From Variovorax sp. KBW07 (GTDB lineage: Bacteria; Pseudomonadota; Gammaproteobacteria; Burkholderiales; Burkholderiaceae_C): DNA of 64,000 nucleotides. Position numbers and translations under genes: made by a program. Numbering within the stretch: the stretch's first letter is position 1; every line of letters begins with the position of its first letter. Of the stretch, positions 1 through 8,836 are shown one piece after another. The DNA is taken from the NCBI RefSeq assembly GCF_003852515.1, contig NZ_QAJK01000065.1, positions 30,029 through 94,028 on the forward strand, written 5' to 3'. A model generated the notes under the pieces. The model ran no database searches and was not told the DNA's origin. It saw only the letters and a list, made by a program, of their open reading frames with translations.

Positions 1-400
<400 letters not shown>

Positions 401-1276
401 GTGAGCCAATCCCTGGACATCGACCTGCTTCGCAGCTTCGTCGCCATTGCCGAGACCGGCGTGCTGGGCCAGGCGGCGGTCCGCGTGGGGCGCACGCAGT
501 CGGCGCTCAGCATGCAGATGCAGAAGCTCGAAGGCATCGTCGAGCAGCCGCTGCTGTACCGCACGGGGCGAGGCGTCACGCTCACCGCCACCGGCGAACG
601 GCTGCTGGTGCGCGCCGGCGAACTGCTGCGCAAGCACGACGAAGCCCTGGCGGAACTGCGCGGCAGGCAGCTGTCGGGCGTGCTGCGCTTCAGTTGCCCC
701 GACGACTACGCGGTGGTGTTCCTGCCCTACCTGCTGCAGAGCTTCGCCAGCCTGCACCCGCAAGTTCAACTGGAAGTGATGTGCGCGCCGACGCCCCGGC
801 TGCACGAGCTGCTGGCCCGCCATGCGGTCGACCTGGCGCTGGTGTCCGTGGCGGGCGCAACGGGCTCGACCGGAGCGGCGACGGGCGACGACGTGATCCG
901 CCGCGAGCCGCTGGTGTGGGTGGCGCAACGCGGTGGCGCCGCCGCGTCGATGGACCCGCTGCCGCTGGCACTGGGCGCGCCCGACGCGCTGGACCACCTG
1001 CTGCCCAGGCAGGCGCTCGAAGCCGCGGGCCGTGCGTACCGGCTGGCGTATGCCAGCAGCAGCCTTTCGGGGCTGGTCGGCATGGCGCGCTCGGGCCAGG
1101 CCGTCATCGTGCTCACGCGAACCGCCGTGCCCGACGACCTGCAGATCCTGACGTCGGAGCACGGGCTCCCCGACTTGCCGAGCGTCGGCGTCACCCTCGC
1201 ATTCGACCGCGACGAACCCAGTGCATTGACGGCTGCATTCGCGGCGCATGTGAGGAAGTTTCTGCCTGCCGCTTGA
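401..1276 (+). CDS. dgdR: LysR-type transcriptional regulator, DgdR-like
   Basis: A 291-residue LysR-type regulator of normal family length. The N-terminal winged helix-turn-helix spans about residues 5-65 (LDIDLLRSFVAIAETG, then AAVRVGRTQSALSMQMQKLE), followed by the periplasmic-binding-protein-like effector domain. I chose the GTG at 401 because CAGGAG lies 10 bases upstream; the same frame stays open far to the left but there it is the antisense of dgdA. It is divergent from dgdA across about 96 bases, which suggests it is the dgdA repressor DgdR. The name is inferred from that context and from the DgdA match. Confidence 0.85.
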   Translation: MSQSLDIDLLRSFVAIAETGVLGQAAVRVGRTQSALSMQMQKLEGIVEQPLLYRTGRGVTLTATGERLLVRAGELLRKHDEALAELRGRQLSGVLRFSCPDDYAVVFLPYLLQSFASLHPQVQLEVMCAPTPRLHELLARHAVDLALVSVAGATGSTGAATGDDVIRREPLVWVAQRGGAAASMDPLPLALGAPDALDHLLPRQALEAAGRAYRLAYASSSLSGLVGMARSGQAVIVLTRTAVPDDLQILTSEHGLPDLPSVGVTLAFDRDEPSALTAAFAAHVRKFLPAA

Positions 1277-1505
1277 AGGGCCGTGGGCTCCCGCAACGCT
1301 GTCACGCGCTCACGCGAACAGACCGAAACGGTTGCAAACCAACCAAATCGGTAGAATAATCCGCTTCCCCGTCACGGAGAAAGCGCGGTGGCCGACGCAT
1401 CGGCCACCGCCGCATCGCCCGTTCGCATGCGACAAGGAAGAACACGTTGACACTCTTGCACCCAGCCTTCGCCATCGAGGTGACCTGCCCGATGCCCCGC
1501 TCCTG

Positions 1506-1724
1506 ATGCATTGGACGATGGACGTGATGCGCTTGCGGCTGCATGCCCTGTCTTCGATCGTCAGGCAGTGCGTGCGAACACTCGTCGTGCTTGGCGTCGT
1601 CGCCGGCGTGCTCTATGTGGTGGGGGTGGCCATCATGTCACTGGTGCCCGAGCTGAATTTTTCGCTCGGCCCCCGTGGCATTTTGAGCCGCTGGTGCCTG
1701 AGCCTGTACTGCGTGTTCAGGTAG
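1506..1724 (+). CDS. Hypothetical small single-pass membrane protein
   Basis: A 72-residue frame starting at the ATG at 1506; in-frame ATGs at 1518 and 1527 are alternatives. It has a basic N-terminus (MRLRLHALSSIVRQ), one clear hydrophobic helix at about residues 24-46 (TLVVLGVVAGVLYVVGVAIM) and a short Cys-containing tail. I recognise no family. Support is the membrane segment and the absence of any competing gene in the gap between the LysR and TetR genes. The ribosome-binding site is weak, so it may not be expressed. Confidence 0.35.
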   Translation: MHWTMDVMRLRLHALSSIVRQCVRTLVVLGVVAGVLYVVGVAIMSLVPELNFSLGPRGILSRWCLSLYCVFR

Positions 1725-1749
1725 GTACGCGGAACTTGAAACCTGAAAT

Positions 1750-2343
1750 CTATTTGGCCGCGGCGCGCTTGCGCGATGCGCTCTTCTTGTGGCCGAGCGC
1801 GTCCATGGCCGACGCGATGATCTCGTCGCGCCATTGGTCTTTCAAGCCCATGCGAACGGCCAGCAGTGCCGTGATGCCCAAGCCCGAGAACGCGCTGGTG
1901 ATGCGCACCACCCGCTCCGGCGTTGCGGTCAGCAGGTCGGTTCCCAATGCGCGGTAGACGATGAGGCCGAGCTCGGTCAATTGCGGATCGACGTTGTCTT
2001 CGTTGCCGGCTTTGTTCGCGAGTTGGTTGGCGAGCGCCGAGACGCCCGGCCAGTCGAAGGTGTAGTCCACCGAGTCTTCCACCACGGCCCTGTCGCGCTC
2101 GGCACCGGGGGAAATTTTCTCGACACTGGCCACCAGCGCCATGAGATGGTCGCGGCCCATCTTGAAGCTGGCGTCGTAGATCGCCTTCTTGCTCGGGTAG
2201 TGGTGCAGCAGCCCCGCCTTCGAGTAACTGACGGCATCCGCGATCTGCTGAAGCGAGGTGTTCGCGAAACCATGTCTGGCGAACAATCCGGCAGCGCGGT
2301 CGATGATCTCGGCATCTATTTGAGATTTTGTCGGCCTGGGCAT
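1750..2343 (-). CDS. TetR/AcrR family transcriptional regulator
   Basis: A 197-residue protein with a typical TetR N-terminal HTH at residues 10-55 (IIDRAAGLFARHGFANTSLQQIADAV, then SKAGLLHHYPSKKAIYD) and a helical ligand-binding domain. The C-terminus is a lysine/arginine-rich tail (KKSASRKRAAAK) that may add non-specific DNA affinity. It lies 96 bases downstream of the dienelactone-hydrolase fusion gene on the same strand, so it could be the last gene of the monooxygenase operon or a local repressor. The ligand is unknown. Confidence 0.85.
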   Translation of the reverse strand: MPRPTKSQIDAEIIDRAAGLFARHGFANTSLQQIADAVSYSKAGLLHHYPSKKAIYDASFKMGRDHLMALVASVEKISPGAERDRAVVEDSVDYTFDWPGVSALANQLANKAGNEDNVDPQLTELGLIVYRALGTDLLTATPERVVRITSAFSGLGITALLAVRMGLKDQWRDEIIASAMDALGHKKSASRKRAAAK

Positions 2344-2439
2344 TCAGGAAGTCTAGCGCAGCTTTTCTACCGAAACAGTCGGTTTACATGAGGGCCGCCG
2401 AACGCATTCGCGCGGCCCTTTGCACGGCCCTTTGCGCGG

Positions 2440-3669
2440 CTACATCAGCGTGTTCGACGGCAGGTTTTCGTCGAGCAGCTTGCGCGCCGTCTCGATGCCC
2501 GCCACCGGCAGCAGCTTCGCATCGAGCAGGCCCACCTGCACCAGCACGCTGGCCTGGTCCCAGTAGATGTGCTCGTGGTACAGCTTGTTGCCGCGGAACT
2601 TGATGACCGCCAGCAACGGCACTTCGACGCGCTTGCCGGTGGGCTTCACGCCCGGCAGCATCCACGGAATTTCGGTGGTGTGCGTGAAGCTGAACAGCAG
2701 CTCATCGACCACCTGCGTGGCGCCCACTGTGCGCGAGATCGATGTGAGCGCGGTGTCGGGCGGGTTGCTGTTGACGAAGTGGTTCGTATAGAACGCGTGC
2801 AGTGCCTTGTAGCCCACGCCACCGGTCATGGTGGGGATGTGGTTGACGTAGGGCTCGGCCACCATGGTGCCCATGGTGTCGTCCACGTTGCGCGTGCCGA
2901 ACTCGTATTCGCAGTGCTTGTCCCACAGCGCCGAGAGGTCGTAGTTCGGGCCGATGGCGTCTTTCAGCGTGGCGATGCTGCGCTCGTGCGCCATCAGCGC
3001 CGAGGGCTTGTGAAAGTGCTCGCCGCCGGCGCGCGCAAAGGCGTGGTCCATGCCGGGGTACACGTACACCGACACGCCGGGGCGGCCCTTGAGCGTTTGC
3101 ACGATGCGGTCGCGCGCTTCGGGCGGGCAGAACTTGTCGAGCTCGGCCACGTGCAGCGTGAGCGGGCACTTGATGCTGTCGGCCTCGTCCAGCGCGGCGT
3201 CGATGCCCACGCCGTAGTAGCCGACCACCGCATCGGCGTCCGTGCGGCAGGCCGACAGGTAGGCCAGCTTGCCGCCCAGGCAGAAGCCGAGCACGCCGAC
3301 TTTCTTGTCGGTCACTTCGGGGCGGGCGCGCAGCGCGTCGATGGCGGTCTGCATGTCCTGCATGCCCTTGGCTTCGTCGAAGCCGCCGTACAGCGCGAAG
3401 GCGCGTTGCCAGTCGGCTTCGCTGTAGCCCAACTCGACGTTCGGCTCTTGCCGCCAGAACAGGTCGGGCACCAGCACCACGTAGCCTTCTTCGGCGTAGT
3501 AGTCGGCCACGTCGCGCATCGTCGAATTCACGCCGAAGATCTCTTGCGCAAGCACCAGGCCGGGGCCGGAGCCGCCTTCGGGCAGTGCGAGGTAGCCGCT
3601 GAAACTGCCGCTGCCATCGGCCGCCTGCATGCGGATCTGCTGCGCGGAGGTGGGGGATTTTTTCTGCAT
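2440..3669 (-). CDS. Dienelactone hydrolase fused to a SnoaL-like domain
   Basis: A 409-residue two-domain protein. Residues 1-240 are a dienelactone-hydrolase-type alpha/beta hydrolase with a recognisable triad: Cys130 in GFCLGG, Asp178 in AELDKF and His209 in GMDHAF. Residues 245-409 resemble a SnoaL/ketosteroid-isomerase-like alpha+beta domain (WDKHCEYEFGTRNVDDTM near its start). The ATG at 3669 has GGAGAAGAG just upstream. The hydrolase family opens lactones or esters formed after ring cleavage or epoxidation; the substrate here is unknown. It is the last enzyme gene of the SDR-StyA1-StyA2B operon, 47 bases after StyA2B, so it probably acts downstream of the monooxygenase. Confidence 0.88.
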   Translation of the reverse strand: MQKKSPTSAQQIRMQAADGSGSFSGYLALPEGGSGPGLVLAQEIFGVNSTMRDVADYYAEEGYVVLVPDLFWRQEPNVELGYSEADWQRAFALYGGFDEAKGMQDMQTAIDALRARPEVTDKKVGVLGFCLGGKLAYLSACRTDADAVVGYYGVGIDAALDEADSIKCPLTLHVAELDKFCPPEARDRIVQTLKGRPGVSVYVYPGMDHAFARAGGEHFHKPSALMAHERSIATLKDAIGPNYDLSALWDKHCEYEFGTRNVDDTMGTMVAEPYVNHIPTMTGGVGYKALHAFYTNHFVNSNPPDTALTSISRTVGATQVVDELLFSFTHTTEIPWMLPGVKPTGKRVEVPLLAVIKFRGNKLYHEHIYWDQASVLVQVGLLDAKLLPVAGIETARKLLDENLPSNTLM

Positions 3670-3716
3670 GTGCTCTTCTCCATTCCAAACATGAGGGGGT
3701 GTTGCGGGCCGCGCGC

Positions 3717-5453
3717 TCACTGCGCGCATTCCGGGTGCCGTGTCGTCACCTGGTAGTAGCCCGAATGAAAGACCAGCGGCTCGCCATCGAAGCGGTCGTA
3801 GCGCTCGACCTCGCCGATGAAGATGAGGTGGTCGCCGCCGTCGTACTGCTTCACGCTGCGGCAGACGAAGCGCGCGATGACGCCGTTCAGCAGCGGCACG
3901 CCGGCCGTGCCTTCGCAGCAGTCCACGCCGCCGAACTTGTCCGCCTGCGGTGTAGAGAACTGCCGCGACAGATGATGCTGGTGCGCGGCCAGCACGTTGA
4001 TAGCGAAGTGGCTCGCACCGGTGAAGTCGGCCACGCTCGGCGCCTGCCGGGCCAGGCTCCACAGCACCAGCGGCGGATCGAGCGACACCGACGAAAACGA
4101 ATTGGCGGTCATGCCCACGCGGCGGCCGTCGATGGCGCGCGTGGTGATGACGGTCACGCCGGTGGTGAACTGGCCCAGCGCCTTGCGGAAGTCGCGGCGG
4201 TCGAAGCGGTCGACCACGGCTTCGCGGGCCCGCGCCTCCAGGAAGCGGTCGGCCTCGGCGGCATCGAACCACCACGGCGCAAAGACGCGCGGGTCATCGA
4301 AGCCGTTGACGATGGTGCTCGCGACGGCGGGCATGTGGCTGGCGCTCTGCAGCAGCTTCTGCAGGTGCGGCCTGGGTGGTGCCAGCAGGCTGTGGGTCCA
4401 GTCGGTGGCCCAGCGGGCGTAGCCCTCCCAGTAGCGGTCGAAGGTCTGCTGCATCCAGGCGGCATCGAACAGCGCATCGTCGTTTTCGAGAATGCGCTTG
4501 AGGTAGATGTCGGCGCACTTGGCCGCGTTGTTGGAGCCCTGGCCGGTGATCGGGTCGTTGAGCACCACCGCATCGCCCAGGCCCAGCACCTTGCGCCCCG
4601 AGGGCAAGGTTGCCACCGGCTGGCGAACCGTCGGCGCGAAGCGGCCCACCAGGATTCCGTGGTCGTCGGTCAGCTCGATGTTCGTGCAGCGCTCAGCCTC
4701 CCAGGGCAGGAAGGTATCGAGAATCCATTGGCTGCGCGCCAGATGCTCCTGGGGCGTCTTCACATCGGCCCAGCAGTCCATCGGACCGCCGGGCACGCCT
4801 TCGAACACCATGATCTCGCACGGCCCCGTCGTGGTCAGCGCCGGGAACACGAAGTACTCGCCCACGCCGGGAATCAGGTTGAAGCTCACGGCGGCAAAGG
4901 GCTCGCGCGGCTTCATGCCCTTCACGTAGGTCAACGCCAATGCGCGCTGGGGCTGCGCGAAGGGCGAGCGTTCAGCGTCGCGTTCGAACAGCTGGGAGAT
5001 CTCGCCCTTGCCGCTTGCAACGACCACGAGGTCGTGCGTCGCGGCGCAGTCTTCCAGCGCATCGAGCCCCACGTCCTGCAGCAGCAGCCGGCCACCGCGC
5101 TTTTCGAACTCGGCCATCCAGGCGGGTATCTTGAGCCGCTGGTCGACCGACCGCGCGGGTCCGTCGAGCCTTGCGCTCCACTCGATGGCCTTGCCGCCTT
5201 CCGGGTTGCGCACCGCGATGCCGATGCCCTCGACCAGCGGGCATTCGTCGGTCCACCAGTCCAGCCCCAGTTCGCGCTCGGTCTGCAGCGCGGTCTCGAA
5301 CATGCACTGGCTGGACATGACCGGCCCTTCGGCAATTTCACGCGACGTGCGGTTCGAATAAACCGTCACCTCATGCCCCGCGCCCAGCAGCCCCAGCGCG
5401 AGTTGCATGCCGGACTGCCCGGCGCCGACGATGGCCACGCGTCTTCTGTTCAT
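3717..5453 (-). CDS. styA2B: Self-sufficient styrene/indole monooxygenase StyA2B (monooxygenase-flavin reductase fusion)
   Basis: A 578-residue fusion. Residues 1 to about 405 are a StyA-type FAD monooxygenase: dinucleotide-binding GAGQSG near the N-terminus (VAIVGAGQSGMQLALGLL), the family segment MSSQCMFETALQ, and DPITGQGSNNAAKCAD near the C-terminal end. Residues from about 415 onward are a flavin reductase of the StyB/HpaC type (FRKALGQFTTGVTVITTR, then MTANSFSSVSLDPPLVLWSL). This is the StyA2B (E2-type) architecture, in which one polypeptide uses NAD(P)H to reduce FAD and oxygenates an aromatic alkene, indole or sulfide. The ATG at 5453 lies 13 bases after the StyA1 stop. From family knowledge, the Variovorax paradoxus EPS homologue behaves mainly as an aryl alkyl sulfoxidase, so the native substrate is open. 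Confidence 0.93.
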   Translation of the reverse strand: MNRRRVAIVGAGQSGMQLALGLLGAGHEVTVYSNRTSREIAEGPVMSSQCMFETALQTERELGLDWWTDECPLVEGIGIAVRNPEGGKAIEWSARLDGPARSVDQRLKIPAWMAEFEKRGGRLLLQDVGLDALEDCAATHDLVVVASGKGEISQLFERDAERSPFAQPQRALALTYVKGMKPREPFAAVSFNLIPGVGEYFVFPALTTTGPCEIMVFEGVPGGPMDCWADVKTPQEHLARSQWILDTFLPWEAERCTNIELTDDHGILVGRFAPTVRQPVATLPSGRKVLGLGDAVVLNDPITGQGSNNAAKCADIYLKRILENDDALFDAAWMQQTFDRYWEGYARWATDWTHSLLAPPRPHLQKLLQSASHMPAVASTIVNGFDDPRVFAPWWFDAAEADRFLEARAREAVVDRFDRRDFRKALGQFTTGVTVITTRAIDGRRVGMTANSFSSVSLDPPLVLWSLARQAPSVADFTGASHFAINVLAAHQHHLSRQFSTPQADKFGGVDCCEGTAGVPLLNGVIARFVCRSVKQYDGGDHLIFIGEVERYDRFDGEPLVFHSGYYQVTTRHPECAQ

Positions 5454-5466
5454 TGCAGGCCCCGGG

Positions 5467-6708
5467 CTACGCAGCGGCGGCGGCGCAGGTGTCGATGTAG
5501 CGGTCGGCCTCGACCGGGTCCGCGAACCACGGGAAGAAGGTGCGCGGGTCGTCGAAGCCGTTGGCGAAAGCGCTGGCCAGCGGCGGCATCGCGCCGGCGG
5601 TGCCGAGCAGCTTGAGCACGTGCGGCGGCGGCGGTGCGAGCAGCATGTTGGTCCACTGCGTGACCCACTGCGCGTAGCCGAACCAGTAGCGGTCGAAGGT
5701 CTGCTGCATCCACGCCGCATCGGCCACGCCGTCGCCGCGCGCAAGAATGCTCTTCAGGTAGGTGTCGGCGCACTTGGCCGCGTTGTTGGAGCCCTGGCCG
5801 GTGATCGGGTCGTTCAGCACCACCACGTCGGCCAGGCCCAGCACCTTGCGCCCCGAAGGCAGCGTTGCCACCGGCTTGCGCACCGTCGGCGCGAAGCGGC
5901 CCGCGAGAATGCCATTGTCGTCGGTTAGCTCGATGTCCTTGCAGCGCTCGGCCTCCCAGGGCGTGAAGGTGTCGAGAATCCACTTGCTGCGCGCCAGGTG
6001 CTCCTGCGGCGTTTTTACATCGGCCCAGCAGTCCATCGGGCCACCGGGCACGCCTTCGAACACCATGATCTCGCACGGCCCCGTCGTGGTCAGCGCCGGG
6101 AACACGAAGTATTCGCCCACGCCCGGAATCAGGTTGAAGCACACGGCGGAAAAAGGCTTGCGCGGCGTCATGCCCTTCACGTAGGTCAGCGCCAATGCGC
6201 GCTGCGGCTTGTCGAAGGTGGACTTGTGCGCGTCGCGCTCGAACAGCTTCGAGATCTCGCCCTTGCCGCTGGCGACCAGCGTGAGGTCGTGGCTTTGGGT
6301 GCAGGCTTCCAGCTCGTCGATGCCCGCGTCCTTGAACACCAGTTCGCCGCCCTTCTTCTGGAACTCGCTCATCCAGGCCGGAACCTTCACGCGCTGGTCG
6401 ACCGACTGCGCGCTCGAATTCAGCCGCGCGATCCAGTCGATGGCCTTGGCGCCCTTCTGCTCGGGATGCGGCACGGCCAGCCCGATGCCATCGACCGTGG
6501 GGCAATCACTCGCCCAGTGGTCCAGCCCCAGGTCGCGCTCGATCTGCAACGAGGCGTCGAACATGCACTGGCTCGACATGACCTTGCCGTGGCGGATGTC
6601 GTCGCCCGTGCGGTTGCTGAACATCGTGACCTCGTAGCCTGCCGACAGCAGGCCCAGTCCCAGTTGCAGGCCCGACTGGCCCGCGCCGATGATGGCGATT
6701 CGCTTCAT
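5467..6708 (-). CDS. styA1: FAD-dependent styrene monooxygenase-like epoxidase StyA1
   Basis: A 413-residue, single-domain StyA-type flavoprotein monooxygenase with the FAD-binding GAGQSG at residues 8-13. It is closely related along its length to the monooxygenase half of the StyA2B gene next door (shared GVGEYFVFPALTTTGPCEIM, VLNDPITGQGSNNAAKCAD). It has no reductase domain and must receive reduced FAD, presumably from StyA2B. In studied StyA1/StyA2B pairs, StyA1 does most of the oxygenation. The start has GGAGCAAGC just upstream. The two genes probably arose by tandem duplication followed by fusion of one copy to a styB-like gene. Confidence 0.93.
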   Translation of the reverse strand: MKRIAIIGAGQSGLQLGLGLLSAGYEVTMFSNRTGDDIRHGKVMSSQCMFDASLQIERDLGLDHWASDCPTVDGIGLAVPHPEQKGAKAIDWIARLNSSAQSVDQRVKVPAWMSEFQKKGGELVFKDAGIDELEACTQSHDLTLVASGKGEISKLFERDAHKSTFDKPQRALALTYVKGMTPRKPFSAVCFNLIPGVGEYFVFPALTTTGPCEIMVFEGVPGGPMDCWADVKTPQEHLARSKWILDTFTPWEAERCKDIELTDDNGILAGRFAPTVRKPVATLPSGRKVLGLADVVVLNDPITGQGSNNAAKCADTYLKSILARGDGVADAAWMQQTFDRYWFGYAQWVTQWTNMLLAPPPPHVLKLLGTAGAMPPLASAFANGFDDPRTFFPWFADPVEADRYIDTCAAAAA

Positions 6709-6753
6709 TGCTTGCTCCTTGCTTGTTTGCTTGCTTGATGCTCCGTATCGGAG

Positions 6754-7545
6754 CTAGTCCATCAACTTGGGAATGGCGGGCTCGGCCTGCTCGGGGCCCA
6801 TGGCGGAATAGCCGCCATCGACCGCGTAGTCGGCGCCCGTCACGAAGCTCGCGTGGTCCGAGCACAGGAACAGCACCACCTGCGCCACTTCGTCCGGGTC
6901 GCCGACGCGCCCGAGCAGATGGAAGGGCGCGGCCACGCGGTCGGTCTTGGCGCGGTCGCCGCCGCTCAACTTGTCCATCACCGCCGACCATGTCCAGCCC
7001 GGCGACACGCTGTTCACGCGGATGCGGTCCGGCGCCAGGTCCATCGCCATGTTGCGGGTCAGCTGCGCCATGGCGGCCTTGCTCACCGGATAGAGCCAGC
7101 GCCCCGTTTGCGCCACGCGCGACGAGATGCTCGTGAAATTGACCACCGCCCCGCCGCCGGCCGCCACCATGTGGGGGTGCACGGCCTGCAGCATGGCCAC
7201 CGCGCTCGCGATGTTCACGTTGAACGAGGTGAGCCAGTCGGCGCGCGGCGACTTGAAGCCCTCGTCCACGTACGAGCACGCGAGGTTGACCAGAAAGTGC
7301 ACGCCGCCGTGCCGCTCCGCCGCCTCGGCCACGCAGGCCTTCACCTGCGCGTCGTCGGTGATGTCGGTGCGCACGAAGCGCGCGCCGGCACCGAGCGAAT
7401 CGGCCAGCGGCTGGCCGTTGGCCGCGTCGATGTCGGCCACCACCACCTTCACGCCGGCCGCGTGCAGTGCGCGCACCACGCCGGCCCCAATCAATGTCGA
7501 GCCACCCGTGACGATGGCGCTCCTGCCTTCGAGTCCCTTGAACAT
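6754..7545 (-). CDS. Short-chain dehydrogenase/reductase (SDR)
   Basis: A 263-residue classical SDR. The cofactor loop TGGSTLIG is at residues 13-20, the catalytic serine in NFTSIS (139 or 141), Tyr152 and Lys156 in the YPVSK motif, and VNSVSPG follows, as in the family. Asp38 in VVADID at the end of beta-2 suggests NAD(H) rather than NADP(H). It is the first gene of the leftward operon with styA1, styA2B and the hydrolase fusion, and plausibly oxidises an alcohol or diol made from the monooxygenase product. The exact substrate cannot be read from sequence. Confidence 0.9.
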   Translation of the reverse strand: MFKGLEGRSAIVTGGSTLIGAGVVRALHAAGVKVVVADIDAANGQPLADSLGAGARFVRTDITDDAQVKACVAEAAERHGGVHFLVNLACSYVDEGFKSPRADWLTSFNVNIASAVAMLQAVHPHMVAAGGGAVVNFTSISSRVAQTGRWLYPVSKAAMAQLTRNMAMDLAPDRIRVNSVSPGWTWSAVMDKLSGGDRAKTDRVAAPFHLLGRVGDPDEVAQVVLFLCSDHASFVTGADYAVDGGYSAMGPEQAEPAIPKLMD

Positions 7546-7756
7546 GACGCTTGCTCTCCTGTTGTGTCTCTCTGTCGGTCGATCGGGCAGGCCGGGCCGG
7601 CCTGCGGTGTGGAGCGAACGTTAGGGGCAGGCAGGCCGCGGGCGAATCCCGCAAACGCAGGCGCTGTCCCTGGCGCGCAGGTTTTTGACGGCGCGGGGGC
7701 CGAGGGACGGCCCGAATTGTGGGCGGGGATGGTTTTTGCTAGGGTCACCCGACCCC
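7546..7756. promoter_or_regulatory. Divergent promoter region between the styA operon and araC-type gene
   Basis: This 211-base non-coding gap holds the start regions of the leftward monooxygenase operon and the rightward AraC-family gene. AraC operators should be here, but I could not pick out a convincing repeated half-site by eye. Confidence 0.4.
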
Positions 7757-8755
7757 ATGCAAACCGCCACGACACCACCGCTGCCGCTGCAGCGCTACAG
7801 GCTTTTCGAGAGCCACGACATGGACGAGGCCCGCGAAAGCGTGGCGCGCGTTTTCTGCCCGCACGGCCTTGTCATGCTGCGCCCGCGCACCGAGCTCGAT
7901 GCCTGCCACCACAGCGCGCGGCTGCACCGCGACGTGAGCCTCAACTACGTGCAGTACGGCCCCGGCGTGCAGATCGACCCGGGCTACCTGCAGGATTTCT
8001 TCCTGTTGCAGATTCCGTTGCGCGGCAGCGCCGACATCCGCTGCGGCGCGCAGCATGTCGATGCCACCCCCACCCTCGCCTCGCTGCCCTCGCCCACCGA
8101 GCCGCTGTCGATGCGCTGGGCCAACGACAGCCCGCACCTGATCGTGCGGCTGGCCCGTTCGGCACTGCTGTCGCGGCTCGAGTCGCTGCTGCAGGCGCCC
8201 GTCAACCAGCCCCTGGTGTTCGATCTCGGCGTGCCGCTCGACAACCCAGCGCTGGCGCCGCTGGTGCACTTCATCGACTACCTGCGGCTCACGCTCGACG
8301 CCGGCAATGCGCTGCAGGCGGGCAACCGCCTGGCCGAGCATGCAGAGGAATACCTGATGTCGAGCCTGCTGATGTCGGCGGGGCACAACCACTCGCGGGC
8401 GCTGGCGGGCGACACCCGGCGCAACCTGTTGCCGCGCGTGGTGCGCAGGGCGCAGGAATACATGGCGGCGCATGCCGAGCAGCCCCTGTCGCTGGCCGAC
8501 ATCTGCCGCGAGGTCGGCTGCAGTGCGCGCGCGCTGCAGCTGGCGTTTCGCCAGCACGCGGGCCAGGGGCCGATGGAGTTCCTGCGCGAGCTGCGGCTCG
8601 ACAAGGTGCGGGCCGAACTGCAGGCGTCGCCCGGCGCCGGTGTGCGCGAGGTGGCGCAGAAGTTCGGCTTTCTTCACCTGGGGCATTTTGCGGCGCAGTA
8701 CCGCGTTCGCTTCGGGGAGCGGCCGTCGGAAACGGCGGGCCGGCAGCGCGGCTGA
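7757..8755 (+). CDS. AraC-family transcriptional regulator
   Basis: A 332-residue regulator. The C-terminal hundred or so residues form the double HTH of AraC/XylS proteins (QPLSLADICREVGCSARALQLAF, then VREVAQKFGFLHLGHFAAQYR). The N-terminal 200 residues resemble the AraC-type ligand-binding domain seen in regulators of aromatic degradation. The ATG at 7757 follows a GGGTCACCC stretch; an upstream in-frame start at 7685 would only add an unlikely leader. It is divergent from the SDR-styA1-styA2B operon, so it is the likely activator of that operon in response to the aromatic substrate. Confidence 0.9.
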   Translation: MQTATTPPLPLQRYRLFESHDMDEARESVARVFCPHGLVMLRPRTELDACHHSARLHRDVSLNYVQYGPGVQIDPGYLQDFFLLQIPLRGSADIRCGAQHVDATPTLASLPSPTEPLSMRWANDSPHLIVRLARSALLSRLESLLQAPVNQPLVFDLGVPLDNPALAPLVHFIDYLRLTLDAGNALQAGNRLAEHAEEYLMSSLLMSAGHNHSRALAGDTRRNLLPRVVRRAQEYMAAHAEQPLSLADICREVGCSARALQLAFRQHAGQGPMEFLRELRLDKVRAELQASPGAGVREVAQKFGFLHLGHFAAQYRVRFGERPSETAGRQRG

Positions 8756-8836
8756 CCCTGGCGCGAAAGCCGGTCAGCGCGGCCGGCTGACCGGCACCGC
8801 GTCGTTCGAGGAAGACAGCAGCATCGAGGACGAAAT

